A stretch of 64,000 nt of DNA from Staphylococcus xylosus NJ (lineage in GTDB: Bacteria; Bacillota; Bacilli; Staphylococcales; Staphylococcaceae): positions 218,060-282,059 of the forward strand of contig NZ_ANMR01000006.1 in NCBI RefSeq assembly GCF_000338275.1. Reading direction: 5' to 3'. The notes beneath the pieces were generated by a model. It had not been told where the DNA came from, made no database searches, and saw only the letters and a list, made by a program, of their open reading frames with translations. Numbering within the stretch: the first letter of the stretch is position 1; each line of letters opens with the position of its first letter. The position numbers and the translations under genes were made by a program. Positions 47,356-57,277 of the stretch are shown here, piece after piece.

Positions 47356-48314
47356 TCATTATGACCTCCTTTACGCTCTGACAAAATTTGAAAAATATCT
47401 TGTCGTTTCAACACGCGTTGTGTTGAGGTAGCTGAATCATTAATAATAACGGCTTCGTTGTCTATCAAATCTGTATATACGTCTTTAACATATAAATTGC
47501 TTTCAACGATTGGATAACTTTCTTTTGTCTCTCCTTCTTTTATAGATAACTGATCTATTATTTCGGAAAGTTTTAACTCATTAACTGATCGGTTTAATTT
47601 ATCACCCATAAATTGTTTAACAAAGTCATTTTTAGGATTTGTGACAAAGCCTTCTGGTGTATCTATTTGTTCAATATGACCTTTATTCAACAAGCATATA
47701 CGGTCGCCCATCTTCATTGCTTCTCGAATATCATGAGTTACAAATATAATTGTTTTTTTTATTTTTTGTTGTAGCTCTATTAAGTCATCTTGTAATTTTT
47801 CACGGCTAATTGGGTCTAGGGCACTATATGGCTCATCCATTAAAATGACTGGTGGATCAGCTGCCAGTGCACGAATAACCCCTACACGTTGCTGTTGTCC
47901 ACCAGAGAGTTCATCCGGTTTACGATTTTTGTATATTTCAGGTTCTAGTCCTACCATATCCATTAATTCATCAATACGTTGGTCTATATCCTCATCTTTC
48001 CACTTTTTCATTTGTGGCACTTGCGCAATATTCTCTTTAATTGTCATATGTGGGAATAATGCAATTTGTTGTAAAACGTAGCCAATGTCCCAACGCATTT
48101 CATATATTGGATAATCACTTATCGGTTTATCTTTAAAATAAATATAACCTTCAGAAAGAGAAATTAATCGATTTATCATTTTTAACGTAGTCGTCTTACC
48201 GCAACCTGACGGCCCGATTAAAACAAAAAATTCCCCTTCTTTAATATTAAAACTAATATCATCTACAGCTACTTTATCACCGTAGCGTTTAACTACATTC
48301 TTAAATTCTATCAC
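47352..48314 (-). CDS. ABC transporter ATPase (OpuCA/EgtV type)
   Basis: The 320-residue ATPase drives the fused permease-receptor encoded next. Walker A GPSGCGKTT is at 34-42, the Q-loop at LQQIALFPHMT, the signature LSGGQQQRVGVIRAL near 136, Walker B PVILMDEPYSALDP and the H-loop FVTHDIREAM. Osmoregulated OpuCA proteins usually carry two C-terminal CBS domains; here only about 80 residues follow the ATPase core, with one short CBS-like remnant at most, so osmotic sensing by tandem CBS domains is unlikely. The two genes overlap by 4 nt and form the whole operon. Confidence 0.88.
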   Translation of the reverse strand: MIEFKNVVKRYGDKVAVDDISFNIKEGEFFVLIGPSGCGKTTTLKMINRLISLSEGYIYFKDKPISDYPIYEMRWDIGYVLQQIALFPHMTIKENIAQVPQMKKWKDEDIDQRIDELMDMVGLEPEIYKNRKPDELSGGQQQRVGVIRALAADPPVILMDEPYSALDPISREKLQDDLIELQQKIKKTIIFVTHDIREAMKMGDRICLLNKGHIEQIDTPEGFVTNPKNDFVKQFMGDKLNRSVNELKLSEIIDQLSIKEGETKESYPIVESNLYVKDVYTDLIDNEAVIINDSATSTQRVLKRQDIFQILSERKGGHNE

Positions 48315-48768
48315 TTTGTCACCTTCATTATCATATATTCATTTAACAAAAAATTAGATTTTCAATCAAATGACATATTCCCTATTTTTATTGGTTTCAT
48401 GTATAATTCAATTAATTTGTTCATAGTATTTAACTTACAGGTCATCATTCTAATCATTAAAAAAACGAAGTTAATTCGAAATAAAATTATATCTATGACT
48501 CAAGATTCTGCATAGTATATTAATTATTGTCAAATTAACTTCGCTTGATAACTTTAGTTTACTTGTTATTCACTTATGATAATCAGCAGACGGAAAGCTA
48601 TCTATTTTCTAAATAATAAGATAGCTATAAACTTAAATACTTAAGAAATCACTTGAAAAAGAGATTTGTAAATCATATTTTTAGTATACATACTATCGTG
48701 ATTAGCTTATTAGCATATAAGTGACTCGTTCTATTGCTGGTTTTGTCCATATCAGTTGTTTAATTCTA
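48315..48768. other. Gap between recQ and the OpuCA-like gene with a distant terminator
   Basis: No gene is seen. On the minus strand, reading away from recQ, there is a hairpin AGCTATCT/AGATAGCT (48596-48603 with 48619-48626). Further on, an 11-bp inverted repeat CGAAGTTAATT (48466-48476) with AATTAACTTCG (48533-48543) is followed by TTTTTTT. The latter looks like a terminator with a 56-nt loop, 226 nt past the recQ stop, so recQ mRNA would have a long 3' tail or a small RNA is made here. Confidence 0.4.
48458..48543 (-). terminator. Candidate long-loop terminator downstream of recQ
   Basis: A perfect 11-bp inverted repeat (48466-48476 and 48533-48543) encloses a 56-nt loop. On the minus strand the stem is directly followed by seven T. 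The loop is long for an intrinsic terminator, so the call is moderate. Confidence 0.5.
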
Positions 48769-50547
48769 TTAAATTTTAGATTTATAAGATTGAATTTTTT
48801 CCAAAAACATCGGGCAATAATGTTTTAATTTATAACTACCTACACCTTCAATTAAAATCATTTCTTGTTTTGTTTCTGGTTTTCTTTTAGCAAATTCTTC
48901 TAGTGTAAAATCTGAGAAAATACTAACCGGTGGAATACTTAAGCTCTCACTTAATTCTTTACGGACACCAATTAATTCGTCAAATAACGCACGGTCCACA
49001 CCTTCTACCGTATTTATATTTACTTTTTCTCTTGTTTTACGTTTGAATGGCGTTGTAAATATTTCAACTTGTCCACCGAGCAAATTCTTCACAGATTGAT
49101 CACACGTTAAAATCTCATCGTGTTCATTTAAAAATCCTTTAAATCTCAATTCATCTATCAAATGGCTAAGTTCTGAAGTTGTATAACTTTTCATAATTCC
49201 ATGTGTTGATAATTCGTTATAATCACAATAACGAATATAATCAGAATCTTCACCTCTCAACACCTGTATAATGACACTATAGCTCTCTTTTTGCTTCATA
49301 CGAGCAATACAACTTACAATCATTTTCGCTTCATCTGTCATATTATAAGTCTTATTCTCAATGATGCAATTACTACATTGTTCACATTCTTCAAGTTTTT
49401 CATTCGGTTCAAAGTAATGAACTAAAGTCGCCTCTAAACATTTTTTCGTTTTAGTATAGAGAATCATTTTCGTTAGTTTCTCACCCATTTTATCTTTGTA
49501 GTCATCATCGGCTTTTGACGATGAAATAAAATATTGGTGTAATCCAATGTCTCGTTCACTAAATAATAAGATACAGTCACTGTTCAAGCCATCACGACCC
49601 GCACGTCCTGCTTCTTGATAATATGATTCTAAATCACCCGGCATATTATAATGTATAACAAATCTCACATTGGATTTATCTATACCCATACCAAAAGCGT
49701 TAGTTGCGACAACAACACGTACGCGATCATACACAAAATCATTTTGTGCTGCTTCACGTTCTTTGTTTGTTAATCCAGCGTGATAAATCGTACTGTTAAT
49801 ATCATTGCTCTTTAAAGCTTCATGTAATTCTTCAACTTGTTTACGTGTAGAGCAGTAGATAATACCAGCTGCCTTTTTATGTTGTTTCACATATTCCATT
49901 ACAAATTTTTGACGTTGATAAGTAGGATTGACTTGAAACACAAGATTTCGTCTTTTTGTACTCGTTTTTACCTCATCATTTTTTCCTATATTCAAACGTT
50001 CCATTATGTCTTTTTGTACTTCAATAGTTGCTGTGGCAGTTAGTGCAACAATCGTAAAGTCTTGTGGTAATGCAAATACTTTGTGGATTACATCTTGATA
50101 ACTTGGTCTAAAGTCATGACCCCATTTAGAAATACAGTGCGCTTCGTCAAAAGCAACTAAATGAATTGATAGTTGTTGTAATAAGCTAATAAAATAAGCA
50201 TTATCGAAACGTTCTGGTGCAACATATAAGAATTGAATTTCACCATTTCTTAATTGCGTTTCAATTTCTTTTTGCTGTTTTTGCGTTAAACTGCTATTTA
50301 AATATGCTGCACGAATACCCATGGCCTTTAATTGATCAACTTGGTCTTTCATCAATGAGATTAATGGGCTGATAACAATTGTTGTGCCACCCAACATTAA
50401 TCCTGGTACTTGATAACAAATTGATTTCCCCCCACCGGTAGGTAAAACGCCGAGCACATTTTGATGATTTAATACTTTTGATATGATTTCTTTTTGGCCA
50501 GGACGGTATGTGTCGTAGCCAAAATAATGCGATAAAGTTGACTCCAT
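48769..50547 (-). CDS. recQ: ATP-dependent DNA helicase RecQ
   Basis: RecQ is a 3'-5' helicase acting in recombination repair. The 592-residue protein has Walker A PTGGGKS at 36-42, motif II AFDEAHCISKWGHDFRPSY near 133-151, and motif VI QEAGRAGRDG. The RQC zinc cysteines are C-x16-C-x2-C-x2-C in CLEATLVHYFEPNEKLEECEQCSNC, and an HRDC domain (about 515-590) ends the protein. I start at ATG 50547 (MESTLSHYFGY), 9 nt past GAGGGA; the longer frame would run into the ABC-F gene. It begins 13 nt past the ABC-F stop, so the two form one operon. Confidence 0.94.
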   Translation of the reverse strand: MESTLSHYFGYDTYRPGQKEIISKVLNHQNVLGVLPTGGGKSICYQVPGLMLGGTTIVISPLISLMKDQVDQLKAMGIRAAYLNSSLTQKQQKEIETQLRNGEIQFLYVAPERFDNAYFISLLQQLSIHLVAFDEAHCISKWGHDFRPSYQDVIHKVFALPQDFTIVALTATATIEVQKDIMERLNIGKNDEVKTSTKRRNLVFQVNPTYQRQKFVMEYVKQHKKAAGIIYCSTRKQVEELHEALKSNDINSTIYHAGLTNKEREAAQNDFVYDRVRVVVATNAFGMGIDKSNVRFVIHYNMPGDLESYYQEAGRAGRDGLNSDCILLFSERDIGLHQYFISSSKADDDYKDKMGEKLTKMILYTKTKKCLEATLVHYFEPNEKLEECEQCSNCIIENKTYNMTDEAKMIVSCIARMKQKESYSVIIQVLRGEDSDYIRYCDYNELSTHGIMKSYTTSELSHLIDELRFKGFLNEHDEILTCDQSVKNLLGGQVEIFTTPFKRKTREKVNINTVEGVDRALFDELIGVRKELSESLSIPPVSIFSDFTLEEFAKRKPETKQEMILIEGVGSYKLKHYCPMFLEKIQSYKSKI

Positions 50548-50560
50548 GTTATAAAATCCC

Positions 50561-52441
50561 TCATTGTTCTTTTTGTTCTTCAAGTTCGCTCCATCTTGCA
50601 ATGTCTTCTTCATACAACGCATTTAATCTTCGTTGTTCTTCGCTTAGTTCTTTAATCTTGGCATAATCAGAGGTTGCCTCAATCATCTCTTTTTCTATAG
50701 TTTCTAATCGTTCTTCAGTTGTATCAATACGTTCAATAATCATTTCATACTCTTGTTTTTCTTTAAAAGATAAACCTCTTCTTTTTTTCTTGTCAGGTTG
50801 CTGTTTAACTTTAGTCTGTTGACTCTTTTGCTCGTTTAACTGATGTTGTTCCTTTTTATAAGCTTCATAATCTTCAAACGTACCTATGATGCGCTCCATC
50901 TGTCCATCATGAATATACCAATACTCTTGTGCTACTTTATTTAAGAAATATCTATCGTGACTAACTGTGATGACGGCGCCACCAAACGTTTCAATATAAT
51001 CTTCAAGAATTGTAAGTGTTTCTGTATCTAAATCATTTGTTGGCTCATCTAGCAGAAGAACATTCGGTTGGTGTACCAATAACCTTAAAAGGTATAATCT
51101 TTTTTGCTCTCCACCTGATAATTTATAAATCTTTTTACCATGAGTTGCACTTGGAAATAAGAACCTTTCTAGTAATTGAGTTATAGATACCGATGTACCA
51201 TCTTTTTCTTTAGCAACTTCACTTTCTTCTCTCAGATAATCTATCATTCTTATATCACGATCTAACCGTTCTTCAGTTTGTTTGAAGTAAGCGACTTTTA
51301 CCGTTTGTCCGATTTTAAGGTCACCTTCAAACTCTTTATCTTCCCCATTTAGGATATTCAGTAACGTTGTTTTACCTGCACCATTAGGACCAACAATACC
51401 AATTTGTTGCCCACTTTGGATAATTTGAGTTATATCTTCAAATAAAGTTTTTTTGTTAATACGTTTTGTTAAGCCATCTAATTCGAAAACTTGTTTTCCT
51501 AATCTAGAATAAGCAAGGTTTAAAGATGCTTTCTCTTGTTGGTGTTGATTTTTCACATCTTGTTCCAAGTCATTAAATCTATTTTTACGAGCTTGTTGCT
51601 TAGTCGTACGTGCCTTAACACCAGCACGCATCCATTCAAGTTCCTTCTTATATAAGGATTGCTGTTTCGCTTGTTGTTTTTGCTCTATAATTTCATTTTC
51701 TGCTCGTTGAGCTATATAATCTTCGTAATTTCCTACATAGGTAGTAAGCTTGCCTCTATCTAATTCAATAATACGAGAGGATACTTCATTTAGGAAATAA
51801 CGATCATGTGTGATAAATAATACTGTATGCGGATATTGTTTCACATAGTTAATTAGCCAATTGATTGATTCAAAATCTAAATGGTTTGTTGGCTCATCTA
51901 ATAGTAATAAATCAGGTTGTTCAATAAGTGTTTTAGCTAAACCAACACGTTTTTGTTGACCTCCTGAAAGTTCACTCACTTCTTTGTTTATGTCATAGAT
52001 ACCTAATTTAGAAAGAATCGTTTTAATTTCAGCACTATAATCCCATGCTTGGTAATTATCCATTGCTTCTTGTGCTTGCATCATTTTCTGAAAATCTTCA
52101 TCACTTTGGGTCGCTGTATATTGCGCCAAAGCATTTTCATAAGTTCTTATAACCTTAATCGTTTCAGTTTCTGAAGTTAATACAGCTTCAAACACCGTCA
52201 TATTTTGATCAAAATCATGTTTTTGAGAAGAATATCGGATGCGATAAGCATTAGGATGTGATACTTCTGCCTCAAAGTCTTCATCCAATCCAGCGATCAC
52301 TTTCAATAGTGTACTTTTACCCGTACCATTTATACCTACAAGTCCTATTTTCTCACCTTCAGAAATTGACAACTGCAAATTATCAAAAATGGTTTTATCG
52401 GCATATGATTTATGTAAATGTTCAATTTTATATGCTTCCAT
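50561..52441 (-). CDS. ABC-F family ATPase (Uup/YfmR-like)
   Basis: ABC-F proteins bind the ribosome E site and act on translation; some give antibiotic protection, others help stalled synthesis. The 626-residue protein has two ABC domains: GINGTGKST at 36-44 with LSGGQQKRVGLAKTL, and GPNGAGKTT near 348 with LSGGEQKRLYLLRLL, each with LLLLDEPTNHLD or LLLDEPTNDLD. A charged P-site interaction linker (about 245-315) lies between, and a C-terminal coiled coil (about 545-626) follows, which points to the Uup/YfmR branch. No membrane domain is present. It is not one of the known resistance ABC-F types by context. recQ follows after 13 nt. Confidence 0.88.
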   Translation of the reverse strand: MEAYKIEHLHKSYADKTIFDNLQLSISEGEKIGLVGINGTGKSTLLKVIAGLDEDFEAEVSHPNAYRIRYSSQKHDFDQNMTVFEAVLTSETETIKVIRTYENALAQYTATQSDEDFQKMMQAQEAMDNYQAWDYSAEIKTILSKLGIYDINKEVSELSGGQQKRVGLAKTLIEQPDLLLLDEPTNHLDFESINWLINYVKQYPHTVLFITHDRYFLNEVSSRIIELDRGKLTTYVGNYEDYIAQRAENEIIEQKQQAKQQSLYKKELEWMRAGVKARTTKQQARKNRFNDLEQDVKNQHQQEKASLNLAYSRLGKQVFELDGLTKRINKKTLFEDITQIIQSGQQIGIVGPNGAGKTTLLNILNGEDKEFEGDLKIGQTVKVAYFKQTEERLDRDIRMIDYLREESEVAKEKDGTSVSITQLLERFLFPSATHGKKIYKLSGGEQKRLYLLRLLVHQPNVLLLDEPTNDLDTETLTILEDYIETFGGAVITVSHDRYFLNKVAQEYWYIHDGQMERIIGTFEDYEAYKKEQHQLNEQKSQQTKVKQQPDKKKRRGLSFKEKQEYEMIIERIDTTEERLETIEKEMIEATSDYAKIKELSEEQRRLNALYEEDIARWSELEEQKEQ

Positions 52442-52553
52442 TGCCCAACATCCTTTTTAATATCGAAAATTATAATTATTTCTGTTAAACTTAATTTCAG
52501 TTCTACATATTATACACCTTTTTTAACTCAAATGATACAAAGGAGCAATGCTT

Positions 52554-53372
52554 ATGTCGGAATTTTTCCAAAACTTGCCTCCTTATATCCAAGCATTAAT
52601 AGCAGGTATTATTACATGGCTACTTACTGCATTAGGAGCTGCAGCTGTTTTTATTTTCAAGAGAGTAAATGATAAGATTCTAAATTCAATGCAAGGTTTC
52701 GCTGCAGGTATAATGATTGCAGCTAGCTTTTGGTCACTCTTACAACCAGCTATTAATTATGGCGAAGGTACATCATTACCTTGGTTACCAGCTGCTATCG
52801 GTTTTCTATTGGGCGGAGTATTTATTCGTGCACTAGATTTAGTTATTCCTCATATACACCCAAACACCCAAGACACAAACCAATACCAAGAAGGTGTAGG
52901 CACAAAAAAACTCAATAAGAATACGTTACTCGTTTTAGCTATAACGCTACACAATATACCCGAAGGTTTATCTATTGGTGTTGCTTTTGGTGGTATCGTA
53001 GCTGGCAATGGGCAAGCTACATTTTTAGGAGCCCTTGGTTTAGCTATAGGAATCGGTATTCAAAACATTCCTGAAGGAGCAGCCTTGTCTATGCCAATAA
53101 GAGCAGCTGGCGCTTCTAGATGGAAAGCATTTAACTATGGGCAAGCGTCTGCTATCGTTGAGCCTATATTTGCTACAATTGGCGCAGCCGCTGTATTAGT
53201 TGTTACTCCAATGTTACCCTATGCCCTAGCATTTGCTGCAGGAGCGATGATATTTGTAGTTGTTGAAGAACTTATTCCTGATTCCCAAGCTAGTAATAAT
53301 ACTGACCTTGCAACAATGAGTCTCATGCTAGGTTTCACTATTATGATGATTTTAGATGTTGCACTTGGATAA
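52554..53372 (+). CDS. ZIP-family divalent metal transporter
   Basis: The 272-residue protein has eight predicted membrane segments. The ZIP metal-binding helices are clear: LHNIPEGLSIGVAFGG in segment IV and GIQNIPEGAALSMPIR in segment V. The latter has Asn in place of a first His, typical of the ZupT/gufA-like group. A histidine-bearing loop (HIHPNTQDTNQ) lies near residue 100. ZIP proteins import Zn, Fe or Mn; the metal is not decided here, and I see no Zur or MntR box upstream. I start at ATG 52554, 8 nt past AAAGGAG; ATG 52548 is too close to it. It is divergent from the ABC-F gene. Confidence 0.88.
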   Translation: MSEFFQNLPPYIQALIAGIITWLLTALGAAAVFIFKRVNDKILNSMQGFAAGIMIAASFWSLLQPAINYGEGTSLPWLPAAIGFLLGGVFIRALDLVIPHIHPNTQDTNQYQEGVGTKKLNKNTLLVLAITLHNIPEGLSIGVAFGGIVAGNGQATFLGALGLAIGIGIQNIPEGAALSMPIRAAGASRWKAFNYGQASAIVEPIFATIGAAAVLVVTPMLPYALAFAAGAMIFVVVEELIPDSQASNNTDLATMSLMLGFTIMMILDVALG

Positions 53373-53431
53373 GGACAAACTATGCGATTGATGTATTTTA
53401 AATTTCAACATTAAACAAGACGACATGATTT

Positions 53432-53468
53432 AACAGTCCGAGACGTATATTAATGTCCCGGACTGTTT
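53432..53468 (+). terminator. Intrinsic terminator after the ZIP gene
   Basis: AACAGTCCGAGAC (53432-53444) pairs with GTCCCGGACTGTT (53455-53467) with one mismatch, then T. The GTCCGAGAC/GTCCCGGAC core is hairpin C of the composite repeat. The T tract is short. Confidence 0.75.
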
Positions 53469-53589
53469 CTTACGTTTAGTCAAACATTTATCAAATTGAT
53501 ACTTTAAGCAATATACAAGATATGGTCAACGCCTCTATTTTATGATTATATTAAAACAAACTATCCCCAATAGGCATCTATAATAAATA

Positions 53590-53628
53590 AAAATACCGAC
53601 GACTCTAAATTAGAATCGTCGGTATTTT
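53590..53628 (-). terminator. Intrinsic terminator after ltaS
   Basis: AAAATACCGACGA (53590-53602) pairs perfectly with TCGTCGGTATTTT (53616-53628), with TCTA/TAGA inside. The minus-strand tail is ATTTTTATTTA, and the plus-strand side is T-rich too, so it may serve both directions. It lies 3 nt past the ltaS stop. Confidence 0.88.
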
Positions 53629-53631
53629 TAT

Positions 53632-55572
53632 TTATTTTTTCTCTTGTCCTTTTGGACCTGATTTATATTCATAATCTGAAGGCTTAACTTTATCGAAATC
53701 AGGATTATCATAGAATCTCAATAAATCGCCGTTGAGGACATCGTCACTCATTTGTAAGTCTTTCTCAGATTGTTGTTTACGCTTATCGAAGTCTTTAGGC
53801 TTTTCTGTCATAGGTTCATTATTCTTATTATCATAAATTCTACCATTAACATATTTATAGTCTTTCGTTACAAAGTCACCATTTCTAAACGGTACTGTAT
53901 CATTGTGATCTTTAGATAATAAATCTGTACCCATCATTAAATAGTTCTTCGTATCGATACCCATTAAGTGTAATAATGTAGGCATTACATCAGCTTGTCC
54001 TGCATAAGTTTTATCTACAGTACCTTCTTTACCTGGAATCTTCAACCAGAAACCTGTACGGTTTAAGTCATTAAATTTAGCAGGTGTAATTTCTTCACCT
54101 AATAATTTTTCCATGGCTTTATTATGGTTTTCAGAAATACCATAGTGGTCACCGTAAATCATTATTACTGAATCATCATATAAACCTTTTTTCTTAAGTT
54201 CATTGACAAACTCTTCTAATGATTCATCAAGGTATCTTGCTGTTTGTACATAACCATCTACTGTTGAATCGCCTGTGTTTGGTTTATCGATTGATGCATC
54301 TTCTGGTTTCACAGTGAATGGGTAGTGGTTAGTTAACGTAATTAAATGACTATAGAATGGCTCTTTTTCTTTTGCTAAATAATCTGCAGATTCTTTAAAG
54401 AACTCTTTATCTTTAAGACCTAAATTTTCAAGATTTTCTTCAGACATATCGTAATAAGTTGCGTCGTAAAATTTATCTACGCCAAAGTGTTTGTAAACTT
54501 GATCACGGTTCCAGAATGTTTTGTAGTCACCATGCATAACACTAGATGTATAACCTTGCTGTTGATCTAGTATAGCAGGTAGTGATTGGTAAGTGTTATC
54601 ACCTTTCAATGAATAAGCTGAACCTTGTGGTAAACCAAACAAGCTGTTATCCATAGTAAACTCTGAATCCGAAGTTTTACCTTGTCCTGTCTGATGATAG
54701 AAGTTTGGATAATATCTGTATCCTTCATTACCAGACGAGAGTTTATTTAAGAATGGTGTAACTTCTTCACCATTTACTTTTTTATTTATTAAGAAAGTTT
54801 GGAAGCTTTCTAAATGAATTTTAATAACATTTTTCTTTTTAGCGGCACCGAAATATTCTTTATTTGGTTCAGTTCGCTTTTGTTTCGTATAATTCAATAC
54901 TTTAGTTAAATCATCTTCATTAGCCAACGCTTTTTGTTGATTATTTTGAACTGTTTTAACACCGTCATATACAGTAAAATTATATGGGCCTAAATATTTA
55001 ACTAAATATTTATGGTCAAATGTACGTGTTAATAATTCTGGGCGATCTGATTCAGCAAATGCCAAGTTTAAAAAGAATAATGCAACTGACGCAGCCATTA
55101 CTACTGGCACAAACTTTTTGCTAAATACACGCTTATCAAACCATTTTTGTTTAAAAATTAAAACAAACAGATACACAATAGTATCTATAAAGTAAACGAA
55201 ATCATACCATTTGAATGAAGCTGTTACAGCGCCACCCATCGATTCAACATTTCCAACCTGGTTTAATGTACTAAATGTTAAGAAGTCAGAAAAGAATCTG
55301 AAGTATACAACGTTTGCGTATAATAAGAAAGTTAATAAAAAGCCACCAATAAAGATGAACCAAAAAGCTTTCTTACCCTTGAAAAACAAGAAAATACTCA
55401 ATACTAATGCAATTAAACTGTATGGATTCATTAACAAGATTAGGTTTTGAACTAATCCTTTAACGCCTAAAGAAAAATCAACATAATATGAAAAATATGT
55501 TTTTAAGGTGACTGTTAGCACCGTTAAAATAAAAAACCCAAAAAGAGTTAATTTCTTTTTGTGTATACTCAT
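53632..55572 (-). CDS. ltaS: Lipoteichoic acid synthase
   Basis: LtaS polymerises glycerol phosphate from phosphatidylglycerol onto the glycolipid anchor, building lipoteichoic acid on the outer membrane face. The 646-residue protein has five N-terminal membrane segments (about 8-175) and an extracellular sulfatase-fold domain (about 220-600). The catalytic Thr (about 300) lies in [14 protein letters not shown]; metal ligands come from [11 protein letters not shown] and [14 protein letters not shown]. The signal peptidase site ALA lies at about 215-217 (QQKALANED), as in S. aureus, where the extracellular domain is released. GGGGGATAAG precedes the ATG. It is a single-gene unit. Confidence 0.96.
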   Translation of the reverse strand: MSIHKKKLTLFGFFILTVLTVTLKTYFSYYVDFSLGVKGLVQNLILLMNPYSLIALVLSIFLFFKGKKAFWFIFIGGFLLTFLLYANVVYFRFFSDFLTFSTLNQVGNVESMGGAVTASFKWYDFVYFIDTIVYLFVLIFKQKWFDKRVFSKKFVPVVMAASVALFFLNLAFAESDRPELLTRTFDHKYLVKYLGPYNFTVYDGVKTVQNNQQKALANEDDLTKVLNYTKQKRTEPNKEYFGAAKKKNVIKIHLESFQTFLINKKVNGEEVTPFLNKLSSGNEGYRYYPNFYHQTGQGKTSDSEFTMDNSLFGLPQGSAYSLKGDNTYQSLPAILDQQQGYTSSVMHGDYKTFWNRDQVYKHFGVDKFYDATYYDMSEENLENLGLKDKEFFKESADYLAKEKEPFYSHLITLTNHYPFTVKPEDASIDKPNTGDSTVDGYVQTARYLDESLEEFVNELKKKGLYDDSVIMIYGDHYGISENHNKAMEKLLGEEITPAKFNDLNRTGFWLKIPGKEGTVDKTYAGQADVMPTLLHLMGIDTKNYLMMGTDLLSKDHNDTVPFRNGDFVTKDYKYVNGRIYDNKNNEPMTEKPKDFDKRKQQSEKDLQMSDDVLNGDLLRFYDNPDFDKVKPSDYEYKSGPKGQEKK

Positions 55573-56206
55573 GTTCTTATCCCCCGATATAAATTAATAT
55601 AGGCTAGAACGCTTACCTAACCTTATAAAAAGTGGCAAAGTTACTATCTTAAACACTTATTAGCGATGTTAGTATCTCTAATAAACGAAAGTCGTTATTG
55701 GCTTGGGCAAATTGTTTTAGAATTATGCTTTAGTGTCATCTTTAATCATTAATTTAAAGTACACTGTTACAAGCATTCATATGTTTCAGTTTTTAAGTTT
55801 TATTTGATATCTATTATTATGAATCATTGATAGTTAACTATAGTTATTCCAATCACTATTACTCATAACCATAAGTTAAAATTATATTTACAATTTTTAT
55901 CTTTTTGTAATATGCTCGTAATAAAACGCACATAGTTCAATTAATAAATATAAAGCAATCATAGCTAAATATCAAGTAAAAAGACACTTTTTTATGTAAT
56001 TTGGTATCAAACAAAAGCTTTATTAACGCCTTGTTAAACGGTCATTAACTTACTATTAAGTATTTATATGTTTTTTAATTATACCTTTATTGGATAGTAT
56101 ATTAATCGGACTATGGTCGTATTAGCAATTTTGCTGATACACTCTCTAACTTCTATGTCATTATATATTTTTGAAATCATCCCAAAAATTCAAAGGAATA
56201 AAATAT
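55573..56206. other. Large gene-free region upstream of ltaS
   Basis: About 630 nt of AT-rich DNA separate ltaS from the PxpC-like gene's terminator, with no open frame that has a ribosome binding site, no strong hairpin and no motif I recognise. The ltaS promoter must lie here, but no -35/-10 pair stands out. Confidence 0.4.
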
Positions 56207-56207
56207 A

Positions 56208-56255
56208 AAAAGCAGTAACCCAAAACCTAGGCTTATTTTTGGCGTTACTGCTTTT
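56208..56255 (-). terminator. Intrinsic terminator after the PxpC-like gene
   Basis: AAAAGCAGTAAC (56208-56219) pairs perfectly with GTTACTGCTTTT (56244-56255), with CCAAAA/TTTTGG inside. T-rich ends on both strands. It lies 17 nt past the gene's stop. Confidence 0.85.
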
Positions 56256-56272
56256 AATTATTTATATAGTCG

Positions 56273-57277
56273 CTATTTCAACATCTCTAATTGCATTCTA
56301 TATTCAATGCCGTGAAATAACTGATTCAACCAGTTTGTATATTTAATTAAATTCTTCTCCGCACTTTCCACATCTATAAATTGAAATTTCAATTTAGTTC
56401 CTTGATGTTTTTGTCCTAGTTTTGTTAAATGATAACTTGCAATCGTACCAATTTGTGGGTAGCTGCCTAAAGTATAATGATCATTTAATAAAATAATTGG
56501 TGTGCCATCTCGTTTTACTTGTATCGTACCAATTTGTACTGATTGATGTTCTGGCATGTCTTCGTAAAATGCTTTTACAGGTTCTCCTTCTAAATACATG
56601 CCAACTCTATTTGCTTTACTTGTCACTTTATATTCTCCAGAAGTAAATCGATTCAATATTTTAGGTTTAAAATCTTCTGTTCCTTTATTCTTTATCACAT
56701 GAAAAACATCGGACATATAATTGAAAGATAGCGCGTAACCATCGATACCCCAATCTGTTTGATGTGTTTCTTTTAAGTTTTCAAATAATTTATGATGACG
56801 CTCAGTGTAATTTCGTTTCATGTTAACTTCGTCACCTTTTTGTAGGTTACGACCTTGGAAGCCACCAATTTTCGACTTAAAGTCCGTTGAAGTTGACCCT
56901 AGCCATTCACTAAGTTCAAATCCTCCGCCTACTGCCAAGTAAACTCTGGATGTACGATTCGTTTCAGTAAACACAAGTACATCACCTTTTTCCATCAAAT
57001 ATAACTTATTGGGTAGCACTTTCATGTGTTCAGTTTTAGCTTTAAAATTCCCTCCACTCAATGCAATAAGCGTCGGTTCAGTAAAACGAAAACTCGCCAT
57101 TCTATTTGTCATTTCTAAAGTAGCTTCATTCTTATCATTAGCTACAAGTCTATTTGCTATTTCATGAGATAGAGGATCTAAAGCACCACCAGGGATTACA
57201 CCATCGTGCTCATACCCTTTACGACCAAAATCTTGAAAACTTGAAAATAGTCCTTCACCTTCTATTATGATTGACAT
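56273..57277 (-). CDS. 5-oxoprolinase subunit C-like / KipA protein (biotin-dependent carboxyltransferase family)
   Basis: The 334-residue protein matches the PxpC/KipA family. The start SIIIEGEGLFSSFQDFGRKGYEHDGVIPGGALDPLSHEIAN is the family signature (about residues 2-42), followed by LEMTNRMASFRF and the late HQSVQIGTIQVKRDGTPIILLNDHYTLGSYPQIG. With PxpA and PxpB, PxpC hydrolyses 5-oxoproline to glutamate; KipA in B. subtilis was linked to sporulation kinase control through KipI. No pxpA gene is next to it. I start at ATG 57277, 8 nt past GGAGGG. It overlaps the PxpB-like gene by 13 nt. Confidence 0.85.
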   Translation of the reverse strand: MSIIIEGEGLFSSFQDFGRKGYEHDGVIPGGALDPLSHEIANRLVANDKNEATLEMTNRMASFRFTEPTLIALSGGNFKAKTEHMKVLPNKLYLMEKGDVLVFTETNRTSRVYLAVGGGFELSEWLGSTSTDFKSKIGGFQGRNLQKGDEVNMKRNYTERHHKLFENLKETHQTDWGIDGYALSFNYMSDVFHVIKNKGTEDFKPKILNRFTSGEYKVTSKANRVGMYLEGEPVKAFYEDMPEHQSVQIGTIQVKRDGTPIILLNDHYTLGSYPQIGTIASYHLTKLGQKHQGTKLKFQFIDVESAEKNLIKYTNWLNQLFHGIEYRMQLEMLK

